In this document: positions 1 through 12,100 of the stretch, in pieces | Position numbering within the stretch: position 1 is the first letter of the stretch | Layout: each line of letters starts with the position of its first letter | Assembly (NCBI RefSeq): GCF_026151205.1 | Contig: NC_087072.1 | Span: forward strand, 20,860,103 to 20,924,102 | Direction: 5' to 3' | Length of the DNA stretch: 64,000 nt | From: Bolinopsis microptera | Taxonomy: Eukaryota > Ctenophora > Tentaculata > Lobata > Bolinopsidae | Notes under the pieces: generated by a model | Told to the model about the DNA's origin: nothing | What the model saw: only the letters and a program-made list of their open reading frames with translations | Database searches by the model: none | Position numbers and translations under genes: made by a program

Positions 1-157
1 AACTTTCAAGTTAACTTTAAATCCTTATAACATGATTGTATGGGTTATTTTATGGGTGTACCGAAGAAAAACAGTAAAAAACCAACAGAAGTTTTTTCAC
101 GATATTTATAACTAAACGTTCATTAATAAAATCTCGGCTTCAACGAGACAGACATTT

Positions 158-3100
158 TCAAAATCTGGTATCTCGATAGACCGCTTCCCTTATTCGTGTG
201 TATTCCGCTTTAACCCCACTTAACTGAAGTTCCTGAAACGGGTAAATATCTTAGCAAAAACGTTGCCTAACTATTACATGTTCATAGCCAGTCATTATTA
301 CGTGTTCATAGCCAGTCATCGGAGTAAGATATATATACGCATATATTTATCCGTGGATAAACGATAACAGTTAATATGAGAGGGGAAGTAGGATGCTTTT
401 AAAAACACTTACTGCTATCAGCTGAGGGAGAGCAGCAACGAGGTATTCAGACGCCAACTCCGAATTAATTTTAATACCAGTAAAAACGTTGGACAAAATA
501 TCAGCGTCAGTGAAACTCTCTATATCCTTGTCAGAAAGCATGATTCCACACTCCTGAATGATAAATAATACCTGATAATTAATAAGAGAGGGGAAAATAA
601 ATAAAAATTGGGCCCAGATAATGGGTTTTCTGTCTGCTAATTTGTATAGCTATGATTGGGTTGTTTTTGTTTGCTAATTTATCTGATTGCGTTAGCCAAC
701 ACTGTTGACGGTTTTTAGTAAAGAATAATTCATTGGATCTAATCAAACTAACCTCTCCGCCGTACTCTTCTGGGCACGAATACACATGCTCAGAGATTGT
801 TCCTGATGGAAGTTCCACGTTGCGCTGCTTTCTTCCCCTGAACAGATTTATTAGATTATTAGATATGCACTTAAAGAAGCCTCATGTAGCCTCCAGGCTC
901 GAAAAACCCCGAAAAACCCCGACACACCCCGAAAAACCCCGACAAACCCCGACAAACCCCGACACACCCCGACAAACCCTGACAAACCCCGACAAACCCC
1001 GACGTGTCGAGATCTGTCGTATCATGTCGGGCCAATCGGCTACACGAGGCCTTTAAAGACATCCTATATGTTGTTTCTATTCTTGAATGTTTTCAGTAAT
1101 TTCGTATTGCAGTTTACTATAAATTTATAATCCTACCTCATATTGTTATGGTTCTCCCTGAATTCGTCGAGATAACGTTCGACAACAGGTATGAACACAC
1201 CAGCAATTAAATCCCTGTCATACTCGCAACTTGAATCATACAGACCGTCTTGATCAATCTCTCTAAGTACGTGACGAAAACCATCACAAACCTTTTCGCG
1301 GACCTGTCAGCATTTTTTACTTGGAAAATGGGGACAAACTATGGTATAAGTAAGGAAACGGACTTTGCTTTGCCTATGTTTGTTTCTTGTCGACAAATAA
1401 TTGTTTTGAAAACGGTTGTGACCTAAGAAGTGAGCAAGATCTAACCAGATTTAGCAAACATTTCACTCCAACTATTGCCTACCTGCCTCCACAATCGTTC
1501 TATTTTGTTGGCAGTAGAAGGACCAAGTATCGTTGTAATCTCCTTGTCAACATTTTTCAGTTGCAATAGAGTTTTCTGAAAAACAAGAGTGAAAACAAGC
1601 AGAATCCTGCGGTCTAACACCATAGCTTTAAGGTACGTATTGAAATTTAATATGGAAACAGCATTTGTAGCAGACATGGCACAGGGACAGTAGGCAGTAG
1701 AATATATAAAAAACGCCTTGGAAAATTAACTCACGTGTACAGCTGCAGCATGGACGGTCTCAGTTCCTTTGTCAAATCGAAGCATTTGCGGTAAAACTCT
1801 AGATTCCAGCAGATGGTCAAACAAAATACGTCCAATAACTTCACTGTCTCTATTAGACCGCCCAATGTACAAGAAGATGATTTTCCTACAGTAAGTATCA
1901 AGGGCCCTGTGAAAAATTAAAAAGAATTAATAACGCTAGCATATCGCCCGACCTAAGAACCAACTTTATAAATATAATGAAATCTTATCATGATGATCAG
2001 CAATGTTTAAATTATGAATTACTTTAATTTTAAGCATCCCTCCCCATCACCTCTTAATAAAATACACTGCTAAAAATACATTGTTTAACTGTTTCATACT
2101 CAACAGCTATAAATTCACCCTTCTCCCAAAAGCCTTCCTCCGAGCTTTTCTCCCTGTTACATGATAGATAAGATTTGTTTGATTTGTTCAAGCTCCCCGT
2201 CAAGATTGAAGGGCCTTAATTTTGCTCACATCATTTCTACAGTCTAAAACTTATATCATAGTTTGGTTATATTCTGTGTTTAAGCCCCTTGCCAAAATTA
2301 AAAGATCGGTACCACGCTATAGTCTATACACTCTACAGGGGCAGAACACCAAATAGGTGCTACAGTATAGTGATATAACTGATTGGCTGATAAGGGGGAA
2401 ATCTTATCCAATGCTGTGCTCCCATACTGTCACATGATGCACTCAATCTCATCACGTAGTGTGTGCGCTCATGTCACGTGACAATATTCAGTCAGGTGCA
2501 CCGTGCACACACTCAATCATGGTTATACAACATACACATGATATGCGCCCAGAAATGCCCAGCAGGGTTATCTTTCTAGCTGATGTTGACAGTGGGATTA
2601 CCCGTTTAATCCCGCCCCTTATGAGCCATCCCGCCCCTTTCAAAACATCATGAAGGAATTTATAAGTTGTGGGATGGTATAAAAACAATTAGAGCTCAGC
2701 AATGGCATGTTTTCACACAAACAAGAAATGTAACATACCCATATATTTTGAGGTCGAATTGGCAGTTGGCATCCCCACTTAACTTGTCATGGCCATCCAG
2801 ACTCCATAAGTAGTTTGGCCCCTTGCTGAAGAAGGTCTTCTTAGGCCTCTTATTCTTGAACTTTGGAGTGCGCATAACAACACCTTGTGGATCAACTAAC
2901 CTTATGTATTCATAACATCATCTCTCGATACGAAGAGGCCTTGAGACCTGCAACAAGGAACAGTGAATATACTGAATATTGATAAATAAGGTGTATATAT
3001 ACACATATATGCATTATACCGTTCCTTAACATCGTGATGCCATTGTTTTAATACTACTTCAAGGCGCCTCAATTATTATAAAAATGTTTACTCCTTTTTT

Positions 3101-3982
3101 CATTGACGTGTTTAAATATTTTAACTTGTTACATTAACACTACAAATTTGCCCTTTTTAGTGTACCTTAGTTTTTCAGTCACATCCCGGTATCCTAATTG
3201 GCCCGAACTTTCGTTAACAACATTCTGTACCGCCGTCAGCAAAGTATGATCATCAACATCATTGTGTCGTTTAATGTTCCAGTGATTCAGCATTCTGCAA
3301 AGCACTTATTAGTGAAACTTTTAGTTTTACTGAAAATGTTTTGTTTTACTCAATCAATCCATGTGTATTGTGTACACATATGCACAACAGATTTTTGTTT
3401 TTAATATGTGGTCATTTGGTAAAGTATAAGTTTCGGTGTTAATCTTTAGTTCAAATACCAGTGAGGTAGATCGTAGAGGGCTGAGGGAGTGGAAGGTTTT
3501 TCGTCAGAAATATGAAAATTCAAAACCCATTCGATATGTTCATAGTAACTTGACTAGACTTAAACGCACTTGTGTGCTCATGAGTGTAATGAAGGAGGGT
3601 CCAATAAGGGTTAAATACACGGCGCAATTCTGCAACGTTTTACGTTGACATAGCAAAACTGAACTGCACATTGAATGAGGGTCCAATAGGGGCGCGAGCA
3701 ATTTTGCTATGTAAATATAACAAAATTGCGCCCCGCATTAGACCCTCGTTCATTGCATCTATGAGCACACATGCAGTAATGAACAGTAAACACGATTTCC
3801 ATTAATTTACAATGTTCATTGTCTGCATTATACCTTTTTACAGTGCGTTCTGAATAAGCCCTGTAGTTGGGGAACTTCTTTGGCAGGAGTGAAGTAATCT
3901 CGCTGCAAGTATAGTTGGATGCTCTTGAAGCCTCCAAAAAGTGTCTCAGATCTTCGTCTTCCATCCATGCTGGACCATCCAT
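158..3982 (-). CDS. DDE integrase-core protein, left copy (9 exons, frameshift in exon 3)
   Basis: Mirror copy of the gene at 9123-12716. Exons on the minus strand: 3834-3982, 3166-3294, 2739-2947, 1735-1906, 1483-1575, 1137-1303, 753-837, 413-553 and 158-232 (stop). All introns are GT-AG and the phases agree. The catalytic positions are kept: Asp in SLDGHDKL, Asp in LRFDKGTE, Glu in NKIERLWR. Exon 3 carries the same one-base deletion as the right copy, after ...RDDVMN. Exon 8 has one extra codon (PQLIA against PQIA), an in-frame indel. Exon 7 has Ser for Pro. The intron between exons 6 and 7 holds the MITE-like insert. The family match (integrase-core proteins with an N-terminal helical region, seen in many animals) is from memory. 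The copy may be a pseudogene because of the frameshift. Confidence 0.8.
871..1057. mobile_element. MITE-like insertion present only in left arm
   Basis: The right arm has an uninterrupted site (its GCACCTAAAGACC region), while the left arm has about 187 extra bases here. The ends are imperfect terminal inverted repeats of about 20 bp: TTAAAGAAGCCTCATGTAGCC at the left, matched by the reverse complement of GGCTACACGAGGCCTTTAAA at the right. TTAAAG is found at both edges as a possible target duplication. The interior is mostly a decamer array. It lies in the intron between exons 6 and 7 of the left integrase gene. Confidence 0.65.
899..1004. repeat. Decamer minisatellite CCCCGACAAA / CCCCGAAAAA
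   Basis: About ten tandem 10-bp units of the form CCCCGAMAMA fill the inside of the MITE-like insert. The reading frames over it (871-1062 minus, 733-1056 plus) are products of this repeat and not genes. Confidence 0.9.
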
Positions 3983-4704
3983 GACATATACCTATATTTT
4001 ATGTTCTCATGTTGTGAAATTATTCATGGGACAAAGCAATATCACAAATTACTTTGCAATAATGTCCTAGTTGCACACAATATTTTGATGATATTCAACT
4101 TCATTATTTGTTATTTGGTAATGCAGAAGGTATTTTAACAGTATTAATACCCTACTATATAATGAAGATCATCAAAAGGCACTGAAAGAAAAATTTTTAT
4201 TTTTTTGAAAGAAAAATTTTTATTTACCACAAAACAATCAAAACATAATGTTATATTCATAAATAAAATCAAATTTCAATTTCAACCACATATACAGTAC
4301 GCCGCGCACACAGCCACTATTTTGGTGGGCGTTCTTATAGTTCTACTGTTCCATATCTTCCAAAGATGGATACTAGGCTCAGGTTACTTGGCTCAGATTT
4401 CGTGTCTTCTGATGCTTTGAGAGGGCCTGACATGGTTCAGATCTCGAGCCTTGGGTCGGATCTCGATGTTTGAGGATCGTATCCTTTTCGGCACGCTTTG
4501 TAAACACATAAGCTTGTTAGATCAGATCTTGCGAAAGGCACCTGAGACCTTGTCATCTATTAGTACGCTTGTTATACAGATCGGATCAATACATAAGAAA
4601 GAGAGATGGTGGTCGCAGAATCTAATTATGATTGTCTACAGCAAGTACATCCGCTGACAAAGAGGAGCTCAACTACTTCTGGAGTCTGGACACAGACGGT
4701 GTCC

Positions 4705-5715
4705 TTTTTTTTTTATTTGAAAATTCAACTAATCATTATATATATAAATCAAGCGTTACATTTCAGCCATGCAAAATTACAATGACATATTTTGATTACT
4801 AAATGATAAATGGTACTGCAATATAAGTTGCTTAATGTTTGGCCGGATGACAACTAACGAGAAAAATAAACTTGATTATATAATAATTAATTCGGCTGAA
4901 CCAACACATAGCAAGAGCCACATTAACGTTGGGGCCGTCTACCAAATTTGAATGACAAACATTAACAAGAAATCAAACATATCATAAATAATTATAAGGA
5001 TTTTGTTCATTACAATTCCGTCACAACTGATAAAGAAAAAAGAAAAGGACAAGCAGATAGGAAATTGGACGGACAGAATTGTAACCAACAAAAACAAATT
5101 TCTGAGACTCATAAGACTGATGAGCTAATCTGGCCAGACTGTATCGGCAGCCCAGAGGTACTTGATCAGTTTGGCCTTAAAAGTAGAAATCCGCTCTGAC
5201 TGCCGGATACATACTGGTAGACTATTCCATTTCAGCATAGATCTATGAAAAAAGCTATTTCGGAAGGCATCCGAGCAGGGCACAGTGGTACTCATGTAAG
5301 TTGAAGTATCCGACATATCAATTATTTGAGCATTGTGCCTAGTGTATCGGGTGCCCTCTGGACGGCATAGGACTATATATGTAGGGAGCGAAACTGGAAT
5401 TATGCTATTCACTATTTTATAGAAGGTCATAAGATCGTTATAAATAAACTTCTGTTTAACAGGGAGAATATTTAGTTTCTTTTGCTCAGTAGCAAGTTTA
5501 TCGTCATTATAACTGGAGTAAGGTTCACCATTGATCCATTTAATAGCCCTCTTTTGGAGAAAGGATCGAGATACCCTACTACCTCTACCTGGAGATGCCA
5601 GAGGTACAGAATCAAGAAATGTCCTGCTCATGTAATCCTTGACCATGGAGATCAGTCCTTGGCCAGCGGTGCCAAACCTCATTCCCACGACCCTGACAAC
5701 TTAAAGTTAAACTAG
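4705..5715 (-). mobile_element. 3' end of a non-LTR retrotransposon (reverse transcriptase C-terminal tail)
   Basis: The minus-strand frame 5688-5125 encodes a tail typical of LINE ORF2 proteins: RNSFFHRSMLKWNSLP followed by FKAKLIKYLW, a motif common just after the reverse transcriptase domain. The element ends on the minus strand in a short A run (4705-4714 on plus is T10), as expected for a target-primed insertion. The 5' side is truncated near 5715. The right arm keeps only the 5' part (about 8231-8390) and has lost the rest. The right-arm reading frame at 8305-8499 is a chimera across that deletion. Confidence 0.75.
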
Positions 5716-5748
5716 AGCGGTATTTGGAAACCTGTTTATCTTTTAGTT

Positions 5749-5985
5749 ATTTCTAACTGACGATTTAAAAAAAAAAAAAAAAAAAAGAAAAAAAGGGGGG
5801 ACCCCCAACCCATGTAGCTGAGACACCTCACAGCAAGTAGACCAAAGTGGCTCTTGCTTGTGAAAGGTGCGTCAACTACCCGCCGAAGCGGTGGGTTGGG
5901 AGTCCCCCCTGGGATCATTTTGTCCGTAAAATTATATACAACATAAAATAGTACAGTAAAATATCAAAATTTCTAACTGACGATT
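5749..5985. mobile_element. 203-bp insert flanked by 17-bp direct repeats (left arm)
   Basis: ATTTCTAACTGACGATT stands at 5749-5765 and again at 5969-5985, as a target-site duplication would. Between them lies an A run of about 20 bases, then a block bounded by near-inverted copies of GGGGGACCCCCAACCCA (about 5797 and about 5890-5910). The A run is next to the left repeat on the plus strand, the unexpected side for a poly-A tail if the insert reads left to right. The same insert is mirrored in the right arm. Confidence 0.6.
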
Positions 5986-6465
5986 GGGTTCAGTTGTCCT
6001 TTCAAAGTTAATTAGGTAAACTGATTGGGTATTTAATTATTTTCCCAAGCTACCCTGTCTAGGAAAAGTCCAAATTGGGTTCAGTTGTCCGGTAGCCTTT
6101 GAGGAGCTATAAAATAATGACATAATACATCTTACAATATCATACATTTAAAACACCATGAGGAGAAGTTAAACATAACTTTCGAGATACAAATCGAAAA
6201 GTTCAAACATCCAGACAAGATATTACTTACTATTAAGTATATGTTCTCCCAAAAAGTCTTAACGGCCCTCTAACACCATGCTAGTAGCCAGCTGTTACGG
6301 TAATAGCCCAGCCCTCTTACACCCCTCTAATAGCCATAACACCACCAGTAGTTATCAGGTATAATCCACGATTCTGCCTTCACTGATTATCAACCAGTGT
6401 CCAAAATTATTTAATAAAGGATATTAACATCACACCATTTATCCCCAATCGACGAAGATCATATT

Positions 6466-6510
6466 CCAAATGTCTTCAAAAACTACAGACCAGTGTCAAA
6501 CCTTGAGAAA
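6466..6510 (+). mobile_element. Reverse transcriptase fragment (left arm)
   Basis: A short plus-strand frame reads FKNYRPVSNLEK. NYRPVSNL is the hallmark start of the palm region in LINE reverse transcriptases. The frame is broken just after, and the continuation (LIERK...) is in another frame, so this is a decayed fragment. It lies in opposite orientation to the LINE tail at 4705-5715. Confidence 0.55.
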
Positions 6511-6953
6511 ATTGATTGAAAGAAAAGGCTACAGGAGCAATGAGCATGTAATGATAATCTCAATTTTCCAGACTCTACTTCTGGACAATATGCTTACAAA
6601 AGAGATCATAAATGGGTACTCCACATCAAAGAGAATACATGAAAACATAATTAGTAATCAAATTACACATCAAAAAGATAACTAAATAGGGTGAAAAGGA
6701 GTTTCGAAATGCAACAATAATACTGAAAAACAACCTAGGTATTTTTGTGAAAATATGACAGTATCTGCTTTAGCGCTCGATTTTCATACCACGGTGTAAA
6801 TTTTCGAAAATATGCGCGGCGCGCCTAAAATTTTGGTTCTATTAAAAAAAAATTTTTTGGTCAAAATTATATTTAATATATTGAAATTAGTTGTTATTAC
6901 AGATATATGTTAAAATATTTCCAAAATATAGAATGTAAGTACCCAAAATAAAA

Positions 6954-6992
6954 TGCGCGCAAAAAAGTCAAAATTTTAACACTTTTTTGGAT
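6954..6992. other. Palindrome centre
   Basis: The 39 bases between the arms are themselves an imperfect inverted repeat. A run AAAAAAGT and its partner ACTTTTTT flank a core AAAATTTT centred near 6973.5. The two arms therefore meet with almost no unpaired spacer, and single-stranded DNA here would fold into a very long hairpin. Confidence 0.85.
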
Positions 6993-7435
6993 TTTTATTT
7001 TGGGTACTTATATTCTATATTTTGGAAATATTTTAACATATATCTGTAATAACAACTAATTTCAATATATTAAATATAATTTTGACCAAAAAATTTATTT
7101 TTAATAGAACCAAAATTTTAGGCGCGCCGCGCATATTTTCGAAAATTTACACCGTGGTATGAAAATCGAGCGCTAAAGCAGATACTGTCATATTTTCACA
7201 AAAATACCTAGGTTGTTTTTTAGTATTATTGTTGCATTTCGAAACTCCTTTTCACCCTATTTAGTTATCTTTTTGATGTGTAATTTGATTACTTATTATG
7301 TTTTCATGTATTCTCTTTGATGTGGAGTACCCATTTATGATCTCTTTTGTAAGCATATTGTCCAGAAGTAGAGTCTGGAAAATTGAGATTATCATTACAT
7401 GCTCATTGCTCCTGTAGCCTTTTCTTTCAATCAAT

Positions 7436-7480
7436 TTTCTCAAGGTTTTACACTGGTCTGTAGTTTTTGAAGACATTTGG
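7436..7480 (-). mobile_element. Reverse transcriptase fragment (right arm)
   Basis: Mirror copy of 6466-6510 encoding the same NYRPVSNL-type motif with one or two base changes. The overlapping 71-residue frame at 7261-7476 is mostly out of frame with it. Confidence 0.5.
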
Positions 7481-7960
7481 AATATGATCTTCGTCGATTG
7501 GGGATAAATGGTGTGATGTTAATATCCTTTATTAAATAATTTTGGACACTGGTTGATAATCAGTGAAGGCAGAATCGTGGATTATACCTGATAACTACTG
7601 GTGGTGTTATGGCTATTAGAGGGGTGTAAGAGGGCTGGGCTATTACCGTAACAGCTGGCTACTAGCATGGTGTTAGAGGGCCGTTAAGACTTTTTGGGAG
7701 CACATATACTTAATAGTAAGTAATATCTTGTCTGGATGTTTGAACTTTTCGATTTGTATCTCGAAAGTTATGTTTAACTTCTCCTCATGGTGTTTTAAAT
7801 GTATGATATTGTAAGATGTATTATGTCATTATTTTATAGCTCCTCAAAGGCTACCGGACAACTGAACCCAATTTGGACTTTTCCTAGACAGGGTAGCTTG
7901 GGAAAATAATTAAATACCCAATCAGTTTACCTAATTAACTTTGAAAGGACAACTGAACCC

Positions 7961-8197
7961 AATCGTCAGTTAGAAATTTTGATATTTTACTGTACTATTT
8001 TATGTTGTATATAATTTTACGGACAAAATGATCCCAGGGGGGACTCCCAACCCACCGCTTCGGCGGGTAGTTGACGCACCTTTCACAAGCAAGAGCCACT
8101 TTGGTCTACTTGCTGTGAGGTGTCTCAGCTACATGGGTTGGGGGTCCCCCCTTTTTTTCTTTTTTTTTTTTTTTTTTTTTAAATCGTCAGTTAGAAA
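7961..8197. mobile_element. Mirror copy of the 203-bp insert (right arm)
   Basis: Reverse complement of 5749-5985, with the same 17-bp direct repeats and the same long T run (about 8152-8180). Its presence in both arms shows that the insertion preceded the inverted duplication. Confidence 0.6.
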
Positions 8198-8230
8198 TAA
8201 CTAAAAGATAAACAGGTTTCCAAATACCGC

Positions 8231-8390
8231 TCTAGTTTAACTTTAAGTTGTCAGGGTCGTGGGAATGAGGTTTGGCACCGCTGGCCAAGGACTGATCTCC
8301 ATGGTCAAGGATTACATGAGCAGGACATTTCTTGATTCTGTACCTCTGGCATCTCCAGGTAGAGGTAGTAGGGTATCTCGATCCTTTCTC
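8231..8390 (+). mobile_element. Right-arm remnant of the same retrotransposon
   Basis: This mirrors left-arm 5557-5715. Homology breaks at about 8390, and ten bases (8391-8400, CGGGTGTTGA) with no counterpart precede the resumed homology at GGACACCGTCTG. This looks like a deletion of 851 bp with a filler, leaving a fragment with no functional frame. Confidence 0.7.
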
Positions 8391-9122
8391 CGGGTGTTGA
8401 GGACACCGTCTGTGTCCAGACTCCAGAAGTAGTTGAGCTCCTCTTTGTCAGCGGATGTACTTGCTGAAGACAATCATAATTAGATTCTGCGACCACCATC
8501 TCTCTTTCTTATGTATTGATCCGATCTGTATAACAAGCGTACTAATAGATGACAAGGTCTCAGGTGCCTTTCGCAAGATCTGATCTAACAAGCTTATGTG
8601 TTTACAAAGCGTGCCGAAAAGGATACGATCCTCAAACATCGAGATCCGACCCAAGGCTCGAGATCTGAACCATGTCAGGCCCTCTCAAAGCATCAGAAGA
8701 CACGAAATCTGAGCCAAGTAACCTGAGCCTAGTATCCATCTTTGGAAGATATGGAACAGTAGAACTATAAGAACGCCCACCAAAATAGTGGCTGTGTGCG
8801 CGGCGTACTGTATATGTGGTTGAAATTGAAATTTGATTTTATTTATGAATATAACATTATGTTTTGATTGTTTTGTGGTAAATAAAAATTTTTCTTTCAA
8901 AAAAATAAAAATTTTTCTTTCAGTGCCTTTTGATGATCTTCATTATATAGTAGGGTATTAATACTGTTAAAATACCTTCTGCATTACCAAATAACAAATA
9001 ATGAAGTTGAATATCATCAAAATATTGTGTGCAACTAGGACATTATTGCAAAGTAATTTGTGATATTGCTTTGTCCCATGAATAATTTCACAACATGAGA
9101 ACATAAAATATAGGTATATGTC

Positions 9123-12100
9123 ATGGATGGTCCAGCATGGATGGGAGACGAAGATCTGAGACACTTTTTGGAGGCTTCAAGAGCATCCAACTATACTTGC
9201 AGCGAGATTACTTCACTCCTGCCAAAGAAGTTCCCCAACTACAGGGCTTATTCAGAACGCACTGTAAAAAGGTATAATGCAGACAATGAACATTGTAAAT
9301 TAATGGAAATCGTGTTTACTGTTCATTACTGCATGTGTGCTCATAGATGCAATGAACGAGGGTCTAATGCGGGGCGCAATTTTGTTATATTTACATAGCA
9401 AAATTGCTCGCGCCCCTATTGGACCCTCATTCAATGTGCAGTTCAGTTTTGCTATGTCAACGTAAAACGTTGCAGAATTGCGCCGTGTATTTAACCCTTA
9501 TTGGACCCTCCTTCATTACACTCATGAGCACACAAGTGCGTTTAAGTCTAGTCAAGTTACTATGAACATATCGAATGGGTTTTGAATTTTCATATTTCTG
9601 ACGAAAAACCTTCCACTCCCTCAGCCCTCTACGATCTACCTCACTGGTATTTGAACTAAAGATTAACACCGAAACTTATACTTTACCAAATGACCACATA
9701 TTAAAAACAAAAATCTGTTGTGCATATGTGTACACAATACACATGGATTGATTGAGTAAAACAAAACATTTTCAGTAAAACTAAAAGTTTCACTAATAAG
9801 TGCTTTGCAGAATGCTGAATCACTGGAACATTAAACGACACAATGATGTTGATGATCATACTTTGCTGACGGCGGTACAGAATGTTGTTAACGAAAGTTC
9901 GGGCCAATTAGGATACCGGGATGTGACTGAAAAACTAAGGTACACTAAAAAGGGCAAATTTGTAGTGTTAATGTAACAAGTTAAAATATTTAAACACGTC
10001 AATGAAAAAAGGAGTAAACATTTTTATAATAATTGAGGCGCCTTGAAGTAGTATTAAAACAATGGCATCACGATGTTAAGGAACGGTATAATGCATATAT
10101 GTGTATATATACACCTTATTTATCAATATTCAGTATATTCACTGTTCCTTGTTGCAGGTCTCAAGGCCTCTTCGTATCGAGAGATGATGTTATGAATACA
10201 TAAGGTTAGTTGATCCACAAGGTGTTGTTATGCGCACTCCAAAGTTCAAGAATAAGAGGCCTAAGAAGACCTTCTTCAGCAAGGGGCCAAACTACTTATG
10301 GAGTCTGGATGGCCATGACAAGTTAAGTGGGGATGCCAACTGCCAATTCGACCTCAAAATATATGGGTATGTTACATTTCTTGTTTGTGTGAAAACATGC
10401 CATTGCTGAGCTCTAATTGTTTTTATACCATCCCACAACTTATAAATTCCTTCATGATGTTTTGAAAGGGGCGGGATGGCTCATAAGGGGCGGGATTAAA
10501 CGGGTAATCCCACTGTCAACATCAGCTAGAAAGATAACCCTGCTGGGCATTTCTGGGCGCATATCATGTGTATGTTGTATAACCATGATTGAGTGTGTGC
10601 ACGGTGCACCTGACTGAATATTGTCACGTGACATGAGCGCACACACTACGTGATGAGATTGAGTGCATCATGTGACAGTATGGGAGCACAGCATTGGATA
10701 AGATTTCCCCCTTATCAGCCAATCAGTTATATCACTATACTGTAGCACCTATTTGGTGTTCTGCCCCTGTAGAGTGTATAGACTATAGCGTGGTACCGAT
10801 CTTTTAATTTTGGCAAGGGGCTTAAACACAGAATATAACCAAACTATGATATAAGTTTTAGACTGTAGAAATGATGTGAGCAAAATTAAGGCCCTTCAAT
10901 CTTGACGGGGAGCTTGAACAAATCAAACAAATCTTATCTATCATGTAACAGGGAGAAAAGCTCGGAGGAAGGCTTTTGGGAGAAGGGTGAATTTATAGCT
11001 GTTGAGTATGAAACAGTTAAACAATGTATTTTTAGCAGTGTATTTTATTAAGAGGTGATGGGGAGGGATGCTTAAAATTAAAGTAATTCATAATTTAAAC
11101 ATTGCTGATCATCATGATAAGATTTCATTATATTTATAAAGTTGGTTCTTAGGTCGGGCGATATGCTAGCGTTATTAATTCTTTTTAATTTTTCACAGGG
11201 CCCTTGATACTTACTGTAGGAAAATCATCTTCTTGTACATTGGGCGGTCTAATAGAGACAGTGAAGTTATTGGACGTATTTTGTTTGACCATCTGCTGGA
11301 ATCTAGAGTTTTACCGCAAATGCTTCGATTTGACAAAGGAACTGAGACCGTCCATGCTGCAGCTGTACACGTGAGTTAATTTTCCAAGGCGTTTTTTATA
11401 TATTCTACTGCCTACTGTCCCTGTGCCATGTCTGCTACAAATGCTGTTTCCATATTAAATTTCAATACGTACCTTAAAGCTATGGTGTTAGACCGCAGGA
11501 TTCTGTTTGTTTTCACTCTTGTTTTTCAGAAAACTCTTTTGCAACTGAAAAATGTTGACAAGGAGATTACAACGATACTTGGTCCTTCTACTGCCAACAA
11601 AATAGAACGATTGTGGAGGCAGGTAGGCAATAGTTGGAGTGAAATGTTTGCTTAATCTGGTTAGATATTGCTCACTTCAATAAACAATTATTTTTCAACA
11701 AAAAACAAACATAGGAAAAGCAAAGTCCGTTTCCTTACTTATACCATAGTTTGTCCCGATTTTCCAAGTAAAAAATGCTGACAGGTCCGCGAAAAGGTTT
11801 GTGATGGTTTTCGTCACGTACTTAGAGAGATTGATCAAGACGGTCTGTATGATTCAAGTTGCCAGTATGACAGGGATTTAATTGCTGGTGTGTTCATACC
11901 TGTTGTCGAACGTTATCTCGACGAATTCAGGGAGAACCATAACAATATGAGGTAGGATTATAAATTTTAAATGTAAAGTGCAATACGAAATTACTGAATA
12001 CATTCAAGAATAGAAACAACATAGGTCTTTAGGTGCATATATAATTATCTAATAAATCTGTTCAGGGGAAGAAAGCAGCGCAATGTGGAACTTCCATCAG

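Larger units (their letters stand above)
1..6953. repeat. Left arm of ~12.9-kb palindrome
   Basis: Base 1 pairs with 12877 and base 6953 pairs with 6993. The mirror sum is 13946 near the centre, 13105 between about 1.5 and 4.7 kb, and 12903 to 12877 at the outer end. The steps come from indels between the arms. The middle of the arm is almost identical to its partner, while the outer 1.3 kb carries more substitutions. The left arm starts at the window edge, so it may continue outside. It contains a minus-strand integrase gene, retrotransposon fragments and a MITE-like insert. Confidence 0.95.

Noticed and set aside
2459-2688. Frames on both strands mirrored at 10417-10646
   Set aside because: They lie in the intron between integrase exons 3 and 4. 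They have no domain, and are identical in both arms only because the arms are.
3198-3648. Frames mirrored at 9457-9907
   Set aside because: Shadow frames over integrase exon 2 and introns on the opposite strand.
4205-4657. Two frames mirrored at 8448-8900
   Set aside because: Conserved between arms only by duplication. No recognisable domain and no sign of coding constraint.
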